In this document: one piece after another, positions 25,512 through 33,328 of the stretch
Layout: each line of letters begins with the position of its first letter
Numbering within the stretch: the first letter of the stretch is position 1
NCBI GenBank assembly: GCA_963829705.1
Contig: CAWHJN010000005.1
Coordinates: 186,001 to 250,000, forward strand
Reading direction: 5' to 3'
DNA from: CAWHJN01 sp963829705
GTDB taxonomy: Bacteria; Bacteroidota; Rhodothermia; Rhodothermales; BA12
DNA: 64,000 bases
Made by a program: the position numbers and the translations under genes
Notes under the pieces: generated by a model
What the model was told of the DNA's origin: nothing
The model's input: the letters and a program-made list of their open reading frames with translations, nothing else
The model's database searches: none

Positions 25512-26366
25512 TCAGCCGAGGCGGGCGACGAGCGCGTCTGCGAAACGTGCCGCCGCATGGCCGTGGGTCAGAAAGAGGGCGGGTTCGACGAGTTCGATCT
25601 CCATCAGCAGAAATACGCCGTCTTCTACGACGCCGTCGACGCGCGCGTAGAGCGGAGCGTCGGGCATCGCGGTCAACACCGCCTGCGCCTGCGCGACGAG
25701 GCCGGGCGGCGCGGCGCGGGATTCTTCCCGCCCACCGTGGCGCGCCTGCACGCGGAAGTCGCCTGCCTTCGGGCGCTTGACGACGGCGTGGCTGTACGCA
25801 CCGTCGAAAAACACGAGCGACCACTCGCCCTCGGCGGCGATCTGTGGCAGGAACGGTTGCACGAGCACCGCCCCGCGATGCAGCAGCGCCGCGAACCGAT
25901 CCTGCGAAGCGCCGGCGTCGGTGGAGCGCACCCGGAAGGTCTCGAACGCCCCCGCGCTGACGGCGGGCTTGACGACGGCCTCGTTCCAGCCCCGCCCGTC
26001 CAGCACGTCCGCGAGCGCGTTGCCCGGTCGCGGCCACACCGTCGGCACGATGGGGATGCCTCGTTTTTCGAGACGCCGCAGGTACGTCTTGTCCACGTTG
26101 GATTCGAGGATGGCGCGGGCGTTGAAGAGCCGCGTGCAGGCATCGACCCGCGCGGTCCACGCGAGGAAGGCGTCGAGGTGGTGGTAATAATCCCACGTCG
26201 AGCGGACGACGACCGCGTCGAAGCCCGACCAGTCCACCGCGTCGTCGTTCCATACCGCGAACGTCACGTCGATGCCCTGCGCGCGAAGGGCGTCGGCAGC
26301 GGCGTAGTCGTCCGCTTCGCCCTCGGGGCGGGCGGCGTAAGTGGCGAAGGCAATGGCGCGGGACAC
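25512..26366 (-). CDS. ATP-grasp superfamily ligase
   Basis: 284 residues. The N-terminal part has VVVRSTWDYYHH; the ATP-grasp body has VVKPAVSAGAFETFRV and VQPFLPQIAAEGEWSLVFFDG (shown in part), and the C-terminus has ARVDGVVEDGVFLLMEIELVEP (in part), with the Asp and Glu of the magnesium site. This matches the RimK/cycloserine-synthetase-like group of uncharacterised ligases that join a carboxylate to an amine using ATP. No partner gene points to a substrate. It is convergent with the BNR gene and divergent from the pyrophosphatase-like gene. Confidence 0.82.
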   Translation of the reverse strand: MSRAIAFATYAARPEGEADDYAAADALRAQGIDVTFAVWNDDAVDWSGFDAVVVRSTWDYYHHLDAFLAWTARVDACTRLFNARAILESNVDKTYLRRLEKRGIPIVPTVWPRPGNALADVLDGRGWNEAVVKPAVSAGAFETFRVRSTDAGASQDRFAALLHRGAVLVQPFLPQIAAEGEWSLVFFDGAYSHAVVKRPKAGDFRVQARHGGREESRAAPPGLVAQAQAVLTAMPDAPLYARVDGVVEDGVFLLMEIELVEPALFLTHGHAAARFADALVARLG

Positions 26367-26437
26367 AGGCAGTTTTCGAGGTGTATGTTGGCCGAAAGCT
26401 ACGGCTGCTCCTCCGCGAACCGCCTCCCGAAAACGCC

Positions 26438-26848
26438 ATGCGGCTCCACCTTCTCGCTCCGCTGTTCACCCGGTCCTTTCCGTGGGCACGCTGGGAAAAC
26501 GCCCTGCGCGCGGGGTCTATCACGCTCGACCGTCCGAAGGATACCGTGCATCCGGCGTACCCCGACATCCGCTACCCGCTCAACTACGGCTTTCTCGAAG
26601 CCACCACGAGCGGCGACGGCGACGGCGTGGATGTGTTCGTCGGCACAGGTGCGACCGGCCTCACCGGCCTCGTCCTCACCCACGACAAACGCAAGGACGA
26701 CCGCGAGGTAAAGCTGCTCTACAATTGTACGCCCGTCGAAATCTACACGGCCCTCGGCTTTCTCAACTACGCGCCCGATCTACTCGTCGGTCGCCTCGCC
26801 ACGCGCTACCCGATGGCAGAGGTGTGGGGGATGGAGGTTAGTGGTTAG
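26438..26848 (+). CDS. Inorganic-pyrophosphatase-like protein
   Basis: 136 residues from the ATG at 26438. A GTG at 26381 would add 19 residues of no clear homology. The core DRPKDTVHPAYPDIRYPLNYGF and GDGDGVDVFVG (first given in part) matches the Asp-rich active site of family I pyrophosphatases, as in YPxxYG and DGDxxDV. The protein is shorter than standard 170-220-residue enzymes and some surface segments are missing. It could hydrolyse pyrophosphate or a related diphosphate. Confidence 0.75.
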   Translation: MRLHLLAPLFTRSFPWARWENALRAGSITLDRPKDTVHPAYPDIRYPLNYGFLEATTSGDGDGVDVFVGTGATGLTGLVLTHDKRKDDREVKLLYNCTPVEIYTALGFLNYAPDLLVGRLATRYPMAEVWGMEVSG

Positions 26849-26862
26849 TAGCATTTTCAAAC

Positions 26863-26883
26863 TTCCAATCTCCAACCTCAACC
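26863..26883. repeat. Heptamer repeats TTCCAAT/CTCCAAC/CTCAACC
   Basis: Three heptamers of the CTCNAAY family lie between two convergent genes. The end of the upstream CDS (GGAGGTTAGTGGTTAG) is the reverse complement of similar units, so the transcript could fold back and act as a terminator. Confidence 0.6.
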
Positions 26884-27873
26884 CTTCGCCAGCACGTACG
26901 CGAACATCAGCGGAGCGACGATGGTGGCGTCCGATTCGACGATGAACGACGGCGTGTCCTGCGCGAGTTTGCCCCAGGTGATCTTCTCGTTGGGCACCGC
27001 GCCCGAGTACGAGCCGTAGCTCGTCGTCGAGTCCGAGATCTGGCAGAAGTAGCCCCACAGCGGCGTGCGCCGGTCGAGGTCCTGCTCCAGCATGGGCACG
27101 ACACAGATGGGGAAGTCGCCCGCAATGCCACCGCCGATCTGAAAAAAGCCAATCGACGATTCTTTCGACGTTTCCGTGTACCACTCGGCGAGCCGCATCA
27201 TGTACTCGATGCCCGTCCGCACCGTGTGGACGTTCTCGACGTCGCCGTTGATGCAGTGCGCGGCGAAGACGTTGCCCGTCGTGGAATCCTCCCAGCCCGG
27301 CACGAAGATGGGCAGGTCGCGCTCTGCTGCGGCCACGAGCCACGAGTCTGCCGGGTCGATCTGGTAGTGTTCTTCGAGCGCACCGCTGCGGATGAGCCGG
27401 TACAGAAACTCATGCGGGAAGTAGCGCTCGCCGCTCCGGTCGGCGCGCTGCCATTCGTCGAGGATGGCGGTTTCGATGCGCCGGATGGCTTCCTCCTCTG
27501 GGATGCACGTGTCCGTGACGCGGTTGAGGTGTTTTTCGAGCAGCGCCTGTTCGTCGGCAGGCGTGAGGTCGCGCCAGCGTGGCACGCGGACGTAATGGTC
27601 GTGCGCGACGAGGTTGAAGAGGTCTTCCTCCAGGTTCGCGCCCGTACACGTGATGGCATCGACCTTCCCCTGCCGGATCATCTCGGCCAGCGAGAGTCCC
27701 AGTTCCGCCGTGCTCATCGCCCCGGCGAGCGTGATCATCATCTTGCCACCGCCTTCGAGGTGTTTGACGTACGCCTCGGCGGCGTCTATCATCGCCGCCG
27801 CGTTGAAGTGGCGGTAGTGGTGCCGCATAAACTGGGCTACGGCAGCAAAATCGGTGCGTGTTTCCGTCTGCAT
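26878..27873 (-). CDS. Deoxyhypusine-synthase-like protein
   Basis: 331 residues from the ATG at 27873 (MQTETRTDFAAVAQ). NAD-site segments are GAMSTAELG, CTGANLEEDLFNL and GGGIAGDFP. The segment NEKITWGKL contains Lys302, at the position of the catalytic Lys that forms the spermidine intermediate in eukaryotic and archaeal enzymes. Bacteria lack eIF5A, so bacterial members probably make another product such as homospermidine. The start codon is well separated from the tRNA genes upstream, whose sequence falls in the open frame. Confidence 0.88.
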   Translation of the reverse strand: MQTETRTDFAAVAQFMRHHYRHFNAAAMIDAAEAYVKHLEGGGKMMITLAGAMSTAELGLSLAEMIRQGKVDAITCTGANLEEDLFNLVAHDHYVRVPRWRDLTPADEQALLEKHLNRVTDTCIPEEEAIRRIETAILDEWQRADRSGERYFPHEFLYRLIRSGALEEHYQIDPADSWLVAAAERDLPIFVPGWEDSTTGNVFAAHCINGDVENVHTVRTGIEYMMRLAEWYTETSKESSIGFFQIGGGIAGDFPICVVPMLEQDLDRRTPLWGYFCQISDSTTSYGSYSGAVPNEKITWGKLAQDTPSFIVESDATIVAPLMFAYVLAKG

Positions 27874-28071
27874 GTATCGAACAGGGTGGATGGAAAAGGG
27901 CCTGGAGGAAGAAGACGCAACGCCTTGATCCCTGGGGAAGATGCACGGCGGCACGTGCGATCCATCCAGCCTTCCCCTGCTCGTCACAGAAACTTCGACG
28001 GCCCACGCTTGCCGAGGCCCCGGCCCGCGTGGTACTTTTGCCGCCCTGCCCTCCACACGGAGTGCGGGATT

Positions 28072-28144
<73 letters not shown>

Positions 28145-28162
28145 CGACACGCTGACTTCTTT

Positions 28163-28246
28163 GCCCGGGTGGTGAAATTGGTAGACACGCCATCTTGAGG
28201 GGGTGGTGGCCGCAAGGTCGTGCTGGTTCGAGTCCAGTCCCGGGCA
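28163..28246 (+). tRNA. tRNA-Leu (GAG)
   Basis: 84 nt class II tRNA with acceptor GCCCGGG/CCCGGGC, anticodon loop TTGAGGG (anticodon GAG), a long variable arm (GGCCGCAAGGTC), T loop TTCGAGT and discriminator A. CCA is encoded at 28247-28249. It lies 18 bases after tRNA-Lys. Confidence 0.96.
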
Positions 28247-28252
28247 CCAAGG

Positions 28253-28294
28253 AGGGGCCCCTAAGCGCTGATAACAAAGCACTTAGGGGCCTTT
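28253..28294 (+). terminator. Rho-independent terminator after tRNA-Leu
   Basis: A 10-bp perfect stem (GGCCCCTAAG at 28256-28265 with CTTAGGGGCC at 28282-28291), extendable on both sides, is followed by the T-rich stretch TTTCGCTTTT. It ends the tRNA-Lys/tRNA-Leu transcript. The 230 bases after it hold no gene I recognise. Confidence 0.85.
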
Positions 28295-28520
28295 CGCTTT
28301 TGGGGTAGGTACAGGTGAAACTTGGCTTGGAAGAAATCTAGGCGGGGCCTACCTATAGATCCCTCACGCGACCGTTTGCATGGTAACCCAGCACGCGGTG
28401 AGGTGGGAGAAAAACGGGATGTGGCACTGCCGATCCTTTTGGGAATCCAAACGGGAGCAGTGCGCTATGCCTTGCGCAGCCGCTGGATCACGGTTCGGAT
28501 AGCCGCAGGAGGTCTACCCT

Positions 28521-28667
28521 ATGACCATCCAGGATATCGAACGCGAGATCGCCCGCATGCCGCTGCGTGAGGTGAGGCGGTTGCAGCACCTGCTCCATGC
28601 CTATCTCGCTGCTCCCCAGGCCTCTCCGACCCCACCGAATGGACTGGAATCGCCGTCGCCCTCTTGA
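28521..28667 (+). CDS. Small antitoxin-like protein, orphan
   Basis: 48 residues (starts MTIQDIEREIARMPLREVRR). A strong Shine-Dalgarno AGGAGG lies at 28506-28511, 9 bases before the ATG, which supports translation. The amphipathic helix EIARMPLREVRRLQHLLHAYL resembles the N-terminus of VapB/DUF2281-type antitoxins; the tail is Pro/Ser-rich. No toxin gene follows. It lies in a gene-poor region after the tRNA pair and may be a remnant. Confidence 0.4.
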   Translation: MTIQDIEREIARMPLREVRRLQHLLHAYLAAPQASPTPPNGLESPSPS

Positions 28668-28674
28668 CTTCCGC

Positions 28675-28905
28675 CTAATAACAGCCGTGGGTTGGGCGCA
28701 TCAAGACCGTGGTCATGTCGGCCCGCTCCACGGACGGGCTCAACGAGGCCAGTCCGGTAGACGAATCTGGCTCTGCGGCTCGCATAGCGGTGCGGAATGC
28801 GAGGGCGCTATCACTCGGGACCTGCCACCTGAGCAGCACGGGTTGATCCTGAGCGCTTGCGGGCAGTGCCAGTAGAAGAAGTAGAGCGCGGACGAGCGCT
28901 TCCAA
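28675..28905 (-). pseudogene. Truncated exported protein, N-terminal fragment
   Basis: 76 residues: a convincing signal peptide (MEALVRALLLLLALPASAQ), then QPVLLRWQVPSDSALAFRT and an Asp/Ser-rich stretch to a stop. The mature part looks like the first strand of a larger envelope protein, and no continuation is found in any frame beyond the stop. It is probably a broken gene, but could be a short secreted protein. Confidence 0.35.
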
Positions 28906-29091
28906 TAGATCGATGTTTGATGCTGGCGCGAGTGCGCCTAGCGGCGAAGCGCTGCCGCGACGGGCAGCGGTGAAGGTGATGCGGCAAGGTAGACGCCGCT
29001 GATCTTATGGGCAATAGACGCCGCGCCCGTCGTCATTGGCCTTACGTTACGCCGGCCCTGCGCCTCAGCGGTAGAGCACCTCGTCTCCATG

Positions 29092-29130
29092 AGAAGCGCC
29101 CGGTTTCCTGCGTGGAGACCGGGCGCTTCT
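29092..29130. terminator. Bidirectional terminator hairpin
   Basis: A 13-bp perfect stem (AGAAGCGCCCGGT with ACCGGGCGCTTCT) has a 13-base loop. It lies 20 bases past the stop of the DUF4382 gene on the minus strand and probably ends that transcript. There is no long T run on either side. Confidence 0.65.
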
Positions 29131-29150
29131 GGTTTGCATGGATCGAGGCG

Positions 29151-29747
29151 TCAGCCGGCCGTCGTATCGGCGGGAACGCCCGTCGTATCGGTGGGGACAA
29201 CGATCCCATTGACCTCGAACCGCTTCGTCTTCAGCACGGGCTTGAACAGGTACTGGCCGCTCGCGCCCGCCTTCACGAACGAGTGGTTCACGTCGAAGTC
29301 CACGAGGACCTCGACCTCGTCCGCATCGTCAGCGATGTCGAATGCCGGCAGGTTGAGCTTGATGCCGGTTTCCGTGCCGCTCGGCACTTTGAACCGAGTG
29401 GTCGTGCCGCCATCGAGGAAGTCTACGCGGGCGGTGTCGGCGATGATGAGGCGCAACTGGTGATAGCGGCCCTCAGGCACATCCCGGGTGGCGAGGGTCG
29501 TGGTGAGGCCGTTGCGGAGCGTGAGCAGATCGAGCGTCCGCGCGGAGTCGGACAGCACGTGGGTGTCCTCTTCGCCGACGAGCTCGACCCGGACGACGGT
29601 GACGTAGGCGTGGGCGAACTCGTCCGCCGGAGCGTCGGTCATCAGCACGCGGATCTGGCCGCTGGCTTCTGTACCGGTGCTGTCGCACGCGGCGACGGTC
29701 AGGCCGAGGAGCAGGAGGACGGACAGAGAAGAGAGGAGAGAACGCAT
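29151..29747 (-). CDS. DUF4382 domain lipoprotein
   Basis: 198 residues from the ATG at 29747, which opens a lipoprotein signal (LLLLGLTVAAC, Cys21). Upstream in-frame starts add non-signal sequence. GQIRVLMTDAPADEFAHAYVTV is the DUF4382 opening (shown to 20: GQIRVLMTDAPADEFAHAYV). The body is beta-rich with LNLPAFDIADDADEVEVLVDFD (in part) and a Thr/Asp tail. The family is found on envelopes of Bacteroidota and Gammaproteobacteria, with unknown function. It is a single gene. Confidence 0.8.
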   Translation of the reverse strand: MRSLLSSLSVLLLLGLTVAACDSTGTEASGQIRVLMTDAPADEFAHAYVTVVRVELVGEEDTHVLSDSARTLDLLTLRNGLTTTLATRDVPEGRYHQLRLIIADTARVDFLDGGTTTRFKVPSGTETGIKLNLPAFDIADDADEVEVLVDFDVNHSFVKAGASGQYLFKPVLKTKRFEVNGIVVPTDTTGVPADTTAG

Positions 29748-29856
29748 AGGTACTGCATGGATGGTGAAAAGAGCGGCATCAACGCCAAGCATCGTCGGCC
29801 GATACGTTTTCCTTAAAACCCGTGCCCAGAACCTTACATCTCCGGCGCAGCCCTGG

Positions 29857-29968
29857 GCTTCAAGGCGTCCGCCGCCTCCAGGCAAGCCTGAGCGCCGAAG
29901 AGCTGCAGGTGGGGCGCGATCGCGTGCGGCGTCTGATGCGGCTGGGCGGGGGAGGGGACGGCGCTTGA
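29857..29968 (+). mobile_element. Remnant of IS3-family transposase (orfB)
   Basis: One frame reads RLQASLSAEELQVGRDRVRR then LMRLGG before a stop. This matches the segment of IS3-family OrfB that precedes the integrase core (typically AEGLxVGRxRVxRLMR). No DDE core, partner orfA or terminal repeats are seen nearby, so only a scrap is left. The spacer 29748-30159 holds nothing else I recognise. Confidence 0.55.
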
Positions 29969-30159
29969 CGAGGCTCCATGCGTGTGTTGCAGATCCACAT
30001 GGAAACCACGGTCGTGGAACCCCCCAAGATGCGGTACGGGTGGGTGGCAGATGTACCCGGATTTCCCGGTGGATCGAAGGCCACCGTGTTAACGAGATGG
30101 CAAAGTTGCCTTTCCGTCCCCTCGCCAGTTTCAGGAGGAAAGGGCGAGAGTGAGAGATG

Positions 30160-30564
30160 TCACGCAGCCAATCGTGCGGGTCGCACGCGGGGCCACACGT
30201 GCGCGGCGAAGAGCACCACCGCCGCCGCCTCACAGAGCCGCCCTCCCAGAAACCACGCGGTGCCCGGCAGCAGCGCCGTCGCCAGCGCCACCGTCCACAC
30301 GCCTGCGTTGAGGAAGGCGAGCGCCGCCGTCATCAGCGGCTCGCCACGCGGCGCGGGCACACGCGGCAGGATCCAGTAGCCGACGCCCATGACGAGCTGC
30401 ACCATGAACCCGAACAGCAGCACCTCCACGTGCGCGGCCCGCAGCAGCCACAGCCACGGCGGCAGCGCCACGGCCTTCCCGGCGAGCAGCAGCGCGCCCA
30501 CCGACGCGCCCAGCGCGAAGTACACCAGCGACAGCCGCACGGCCCACACACTCAGCTTCTGCAT
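30160..30564 (-). CDS. Small membrane protein, heme-copper-oxidase-like module
   Basis: 134 residues with four predicted helices. Helix 2 has RAAHVEVLLFGFMVQLVMG followed by YWILPR, like the first half of cbb3-type oxidase subunit I homologues, where such a His can bind heme. It is the distal gene of the nitrite-reduction cluster and lies 10 bases from its paralogue at 30575. Proteins like this accompany NnrS and NO-handling genes. The role is unknown. Confidence 0.7.
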   Translation of the reverse strand: MQKLSVWAVRLSLVYFALGASVGALLLAGKAVALPPWLWLLRAAHVEVLLFGFMVQLVMGVGYWILPRVPAPRGEPLMTAALAFLNAGVWTVALATALLPGTAWFLGGRLCEAAAVVLFAAHVWPRVRPARLAA

Positions 30565-30574
30565 GGCGGCGCGG

Positions 30575-30994
30575 TCATTTGGTGCGGACGCGCGGCCAGA
30601 GGTAGGCCACGAAGGCGAGCACGCCGAGGGCCTGTAGCGCGGCGGAAGTTACGAGCACCCCGCGCCACACGCCGCCCGCGCCGCCCGCTACGGCAGGCTC
30701 GCCGAAGGCTCGGAGCACCAGTCCGGCGTTGAGCAGCGCGTACGTCGCCCATGCCACGCCCGAGCGCCCGTACGGCTCGGCCTTGCTCACGCGGGGGAAA
30801 AACCAGTACGCTACGCCGAAGATGAGCTGCGTCAGCCAGCCGACGACGAGCAGGTGAATCCACGCCGGGCCGAGCAGCGCCACCCATCCGGGCAGCGTCG
30901 CCGTCGGCCCCAGCGCCAGCGCGATGCCGAGCACGAGGGCGACGGCCAGGTAGCCCAGCGCCGTCTTGATGAACAACCGGGCGAGAAAGGGCAT
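30575..30994 (-). CDS. Small membrane protein, heme-copper-oxidase-like module
   Basis: 139 residues, four predicted helices. The core PAWIHLLVVGWLTQLIFGVA, followed by YWFFPRVS, parallels the neighbouring 134-residue protein (HVEVLLFGFMVQ then YWILPR), so the two are tandem paralogues. One conserved His per protein could bind heme. It follows the NnrS-like gene by 13 bases. An NO-reductase accessory role is inferred from context only. Confidence 0.72.
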   Translation of the reverse strand: MPFLARLFIKTALGYLAVALVLGIALALGPTATLPGWVALLGPAWIHLLVVGWLTQLIFGVAYWFFPRVSKAEPYGRSGVAWATYALLNAGLVLRAFGEPAVAGGAGGVWRGVLVTSAALQALGVLAFVAYLWPRVRTK

Positions 30995-31007
30995 GGGCGT
31001 GGGGAGG

Positions 31008-32105
31008 TCAGAAGGACACGGGCGGGACAGAGGCGCGGGACCGGCTCGCCCACATCGAAAAGCCCACGCTGGCCAGGAAAAGTACGATGGCTGCGGCGTT
31101 GAGCAGGCCGCCCCAGCGTCGCAGCGCCATCCACCCGGCCACGTCGGCCACGATGCGGAGCGCGAGCGAGGCGTGCAAAAGGGCCAGGGGCGCGTACAGC
31201 ACGGGCCGGTAGAACGGCGGCACGCCCAACACGGCGGGGAAGATGATGGGCGCGTGCCCGAAGATCATGCTGAAGACGAAGCCAACGAACACGGCGTGCA
31301 GCAAGGCATCGTAGAAAGGCCCGGCGGTGACGCCGCCCACGAACAGCGCCAGCACGCCCGCCACGCCCATCCACACGTATCCCGCCAGCAGGCAGACGGC
31401 GATGAAGCGCGTCAGGCCTTTCTGGCGCACAGTGTAGCGGGCCACGTCGTAGCGGGTCAGCCACGCGGCCATCGCAAGGAGGGCGAAGCCCATCCCACGC
31501 ACGCCCGCGCCAGGGGCGGAGACGGTCGCGGCGAGGGCCGTCAGCAGCACGGCGGCGATGCCCATGAAGAGGTGCTGCACGCGGGCGTCGTGGCCCAGCA
31601 TCCGACTCAGCTCCAGTCGCTCCCCGGCGATGGTGAGCACGAGAAAGCCCATCCACCACGGCACCGCCGCGAAGACGGGGGCGCCCGAGAGCCACAGTGC
31701 GTTGCCGACGACCCACGCGCCCGCGCCGAGCGCCATCACCTGCAAAAAGCCATCGGCCTGCACGCGCAAGAGCACGGCGTAGAGGGCGACGAGGCCGAGG
31801 CTGCCCAGCGTGAACAGCAGCGCGCCTGCCGGTTCGCCCACTCCCACGGCGAGCAGCAGCCCGCCGACGCCCACGACGAGCGGTATAGCATACGCCCACC
31901 AGCGCCTGAGTGCCACGGCGCGTTCGAGCGAGATGACCGTCCCGAGAAAGCCGCACACCATCAGCGGGCCGTGCTGCATCGCGAGTCCGGCGGGCCCGCG
32001 TGGCAGCCCCCAGCCGATCCGCAGTAGGCCGCTCCACAGGCCGAACACCAGCGCGAGCATCCCCATCGCCAGCAGAAGGTAGCGTCCCCGTTCCGCGTGC
32101 GGCAT
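31008..32105 (-). CDS. NnrS-like multi-pass membrane protein
   Basis: 365 residues with about 12 predicted helices. GHAPIIFPAVLG with the preceding LLHAVFVGFVFSMIF and the early MQHGPLMVCGFLGTVISLER (20 residues) resemble NnrS heme/copper membrane proteins, which ease nitrosative stress during denitrification. It starts 4 bases after the DUF59 gene in the same operon as nirK. Assignment to NnrS itself is tentative; the membrane layout and context are clear. Confidence 0.7.
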   Translation of the reverse strand: MPHAERGRYLLLAMGMLALVFGLWSGLLRIGWGLPRGPAGLAMQHGPLMVCGFLGTVISLERAVALRRWWAYAIPLVVGVGGLLLAVGVGEPAGALLFTLGSLGLVALYAVLLRVQADGFLQVMALGAGAWVVGNALWLSGAPVFAAVPWWMGFLVLTIAGERLELSRMLGHDARVQHLFMGIAAVLLTALAATVSAPGAGVRGMGFALLAMAAWLTRYDVARYTVRQKGLTRFIAVCLLAGYVWMGVAGVLALFVGGVTAGPFYDALLHAVFVGFVFSMIFGHAPIIFPAVLGVPPFYRPVLYAPLALLHASLALRIVADVAGWMALRRWGGLLNAAAIVLFLASVGFSMWASRSRASVPPVSF

Positions 32106-32109
32106 GGGC

Positions 32110-32421
32110 TTACCGGTGCCTCCCGAAGCGCGCCGCCCGCACCTCCGGGTCCATCATCTGGAACGACCACGGCGGCTGCCACACGAGCGACACCTCCGTG
32201 TCCTCCAGACCGAGCAGGCCACGCAGCGCCCCCTCTGCCTCCCGGGCGATGTAGCTCGACATCGGGCACGCGGGCGTCGTCATCGTCAGATCGAGTTCCG
32301 CGATCCCGCCTTCGACGCGCACGTCGTAGACGAGGCCGAGGTCCACGATGTTGATCCCGACCTCCGGGTCGATCACCTGGCGGAGCCGGTCGATGATGGC
32401 TGGACGAGCGGGCGTCGGCAT
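32110..32421 (-). CDS. DUF59/MIP18-family metal-sulfur cluster assembly protein
   Basis: 103 residues from the ATG at 32421, which overlaps the stop of the DUF2249 gene (TGATG). VIDPEVGINIVDLGLVYDV and TTPACPMSSY carry the conserved DPE and the reactive Cys of the family (PaaD/SufT-like). These proteins help insert or repair Fe-S clusters. Coupling to DUF2249 and Ric genes fits Fe-S repair under NO stress. Confidence 0.88.
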   Translation of the reverse strand: MPTPARPAIIDRLRQVIDPEVGINIVDLGLVYDVRVEGGIAELDLTMTTPACPMSSYIAREAEGALRGLLGLEDTEVSLVWQPPWSFQMMDPEVRAARFGRHR

Positions 32422-32669
32422 CAGACCGTGACCCGGGTGACGACGACCCGCCACGCCTCGGGCCCGCGTTCGAGGTAGTCGAAGGCGAAGGCATCGGCGC
32501 CCTGCTCGGCCAGCAGCGTGTAGTACATGCACGACGGGTCGTGGTCGAGCGTCAGGTCGAGCTGCTCCCCAGCGGCGAGGCGAAGGTACGCGCCCATGAT
32601 GGTGTCGAAGCGGTATTTCGGTTCGACGGGTCGGACGTCGAGCGTCTCGGCGATGGAGGAGGTTTGCAT
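32421..32669 (-). CDS. DUF2249 domain protein
   Basis: 82 residues from the ATG at 32669 (MQTSSIAETLDVRPVEPKYR). LTLDHDPSCMYYTLLAEQG and YLERGPEAWRV are the DUF2249 hallmarks and parallel the C-terminal domain of the Ric protein in this operon. A redox or metal-related role is suspected for the domain. It overlaps the downstream DUF59 gene by one base. Confidence 0.85.
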   Translation of the reverse strand: MQTSSIAETLDVRPVEPKYRFDTIMGAYLRLAAGEQLDLTLDHDPSCMYYTLLAEQGADAFAFDYLERGPEAWRVVVTRVTV

Positions 32670-32677
32670 GGAAATCG

Positions 32678-33328
32678 TCAGAGGAGGATCGGGACGGATG
32701 AAGCGAAAGACGGAGCTTCCGCCGGGCCGCACGCAACGGGTACAGCTTCGGGTTTCGCGTTGGCGGCGCGTGCCGGGGCGCGGGTGACGGTGCCCGTGTA
32801 GCCCCGGAGCGCCAGCGCGGCCAGCAGGCAGCCCAGCGCTTCACACGCGGCGTGGTCGGCGTCGGTGCCGAGGAGCCGGACGTGGGCGAGCGTGGTGCCG
32901 GTGTGTTCGAGCACCGTCGCGGCGGTTTCGGCGCGCAGCGTCGCCAGGTCGATCTCCCACGCGGTGCCGACGCCGTGGTAACGCGCCCACGCACCGGCCT
33001 GCCAGGCCGCCAGGCGGTCGGTTCCGTGGACGAGTGCGATGCAGGGCGGCGGGGCCGCCAGCGTGGTGTACACCAGCAAGCCCGCTCCCAGGCTCACCGC
33101 TACCTCGACCGACCCCGCGAGCGCAGCGGCACCGGCCACCGTCAGCATGTTGGACGCAGGCGGCATCCGCACCCAGCGCACCGGAGCACGGGCGAGATCC
33201 GTGGCCACTGCGACACGCGCGTGCGACAGCGACAGTTCGAGGCCGTCGAACGCACCCCGGCGGCATGCCTCGTCCACGCCGTGGATGGTGCCGCCGGGAA
33301 GAGCATCACTGCTGAAGAGGAGCCTCAT
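32678..33328 (-). CDS. Protein of unknown function, coupled to ric
   Basis: 216 residues from the ATG at 33328, overlapping the ric stop by 4 bases (ATGA). It is Ala/Val-rich with alternating helices and strands (GTIHGVDEACRRGAFDGLELSL at the start, in part; AWEIDLATLRAE mid-protein), which could be a TIM-barrel-like fold of the xylose-isomerase group. I do not recognise the family. Its position between ric and DUF2249 implies a role in NO response or Fe-S repair. Confidence 0.65.
   Translation of the reverse strand: MRLLFSSDALPGGTIHGVDEACRRGAFDGLELSLSHARVAVATDLARAPVRWVRMPPASNMLTVAGAAALAGSVEVAVSLGAGLLVYTTLAAPPPCIALVHGTDRLAAWQAGAWARYHGVGTAWEIDLATLRAETAATVLEHTGTTLAHVRLLGTDADHAACEALGCLLAALALRGYTGTVTRAPARAANAKPEAVPVACGPAEAPSFASSVPILL

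Noticed and set aside
28322..28570. 82-codon frame after the tRNA-Leu terminator
   Set aside because: No start signal, no recognisable domain, and it overlaps the better-supported 48-codon ORF.
29061..29088. tRNA-like stretch (CTCAGCGGTAGAGCACC)
   Set aside because: It resembles a D-arm, but there is no matching acceptor stem, no T-arm and no proper anticodon stem. It could be a scrap of a tRNA but cannot be called one.
29978..30379. 133-codon plus-strand frame next to the IS3 fragment
   Set aside because: Its second half is antisense to the small membrane-protein gene at 30160, and the first half matches nothing I know.
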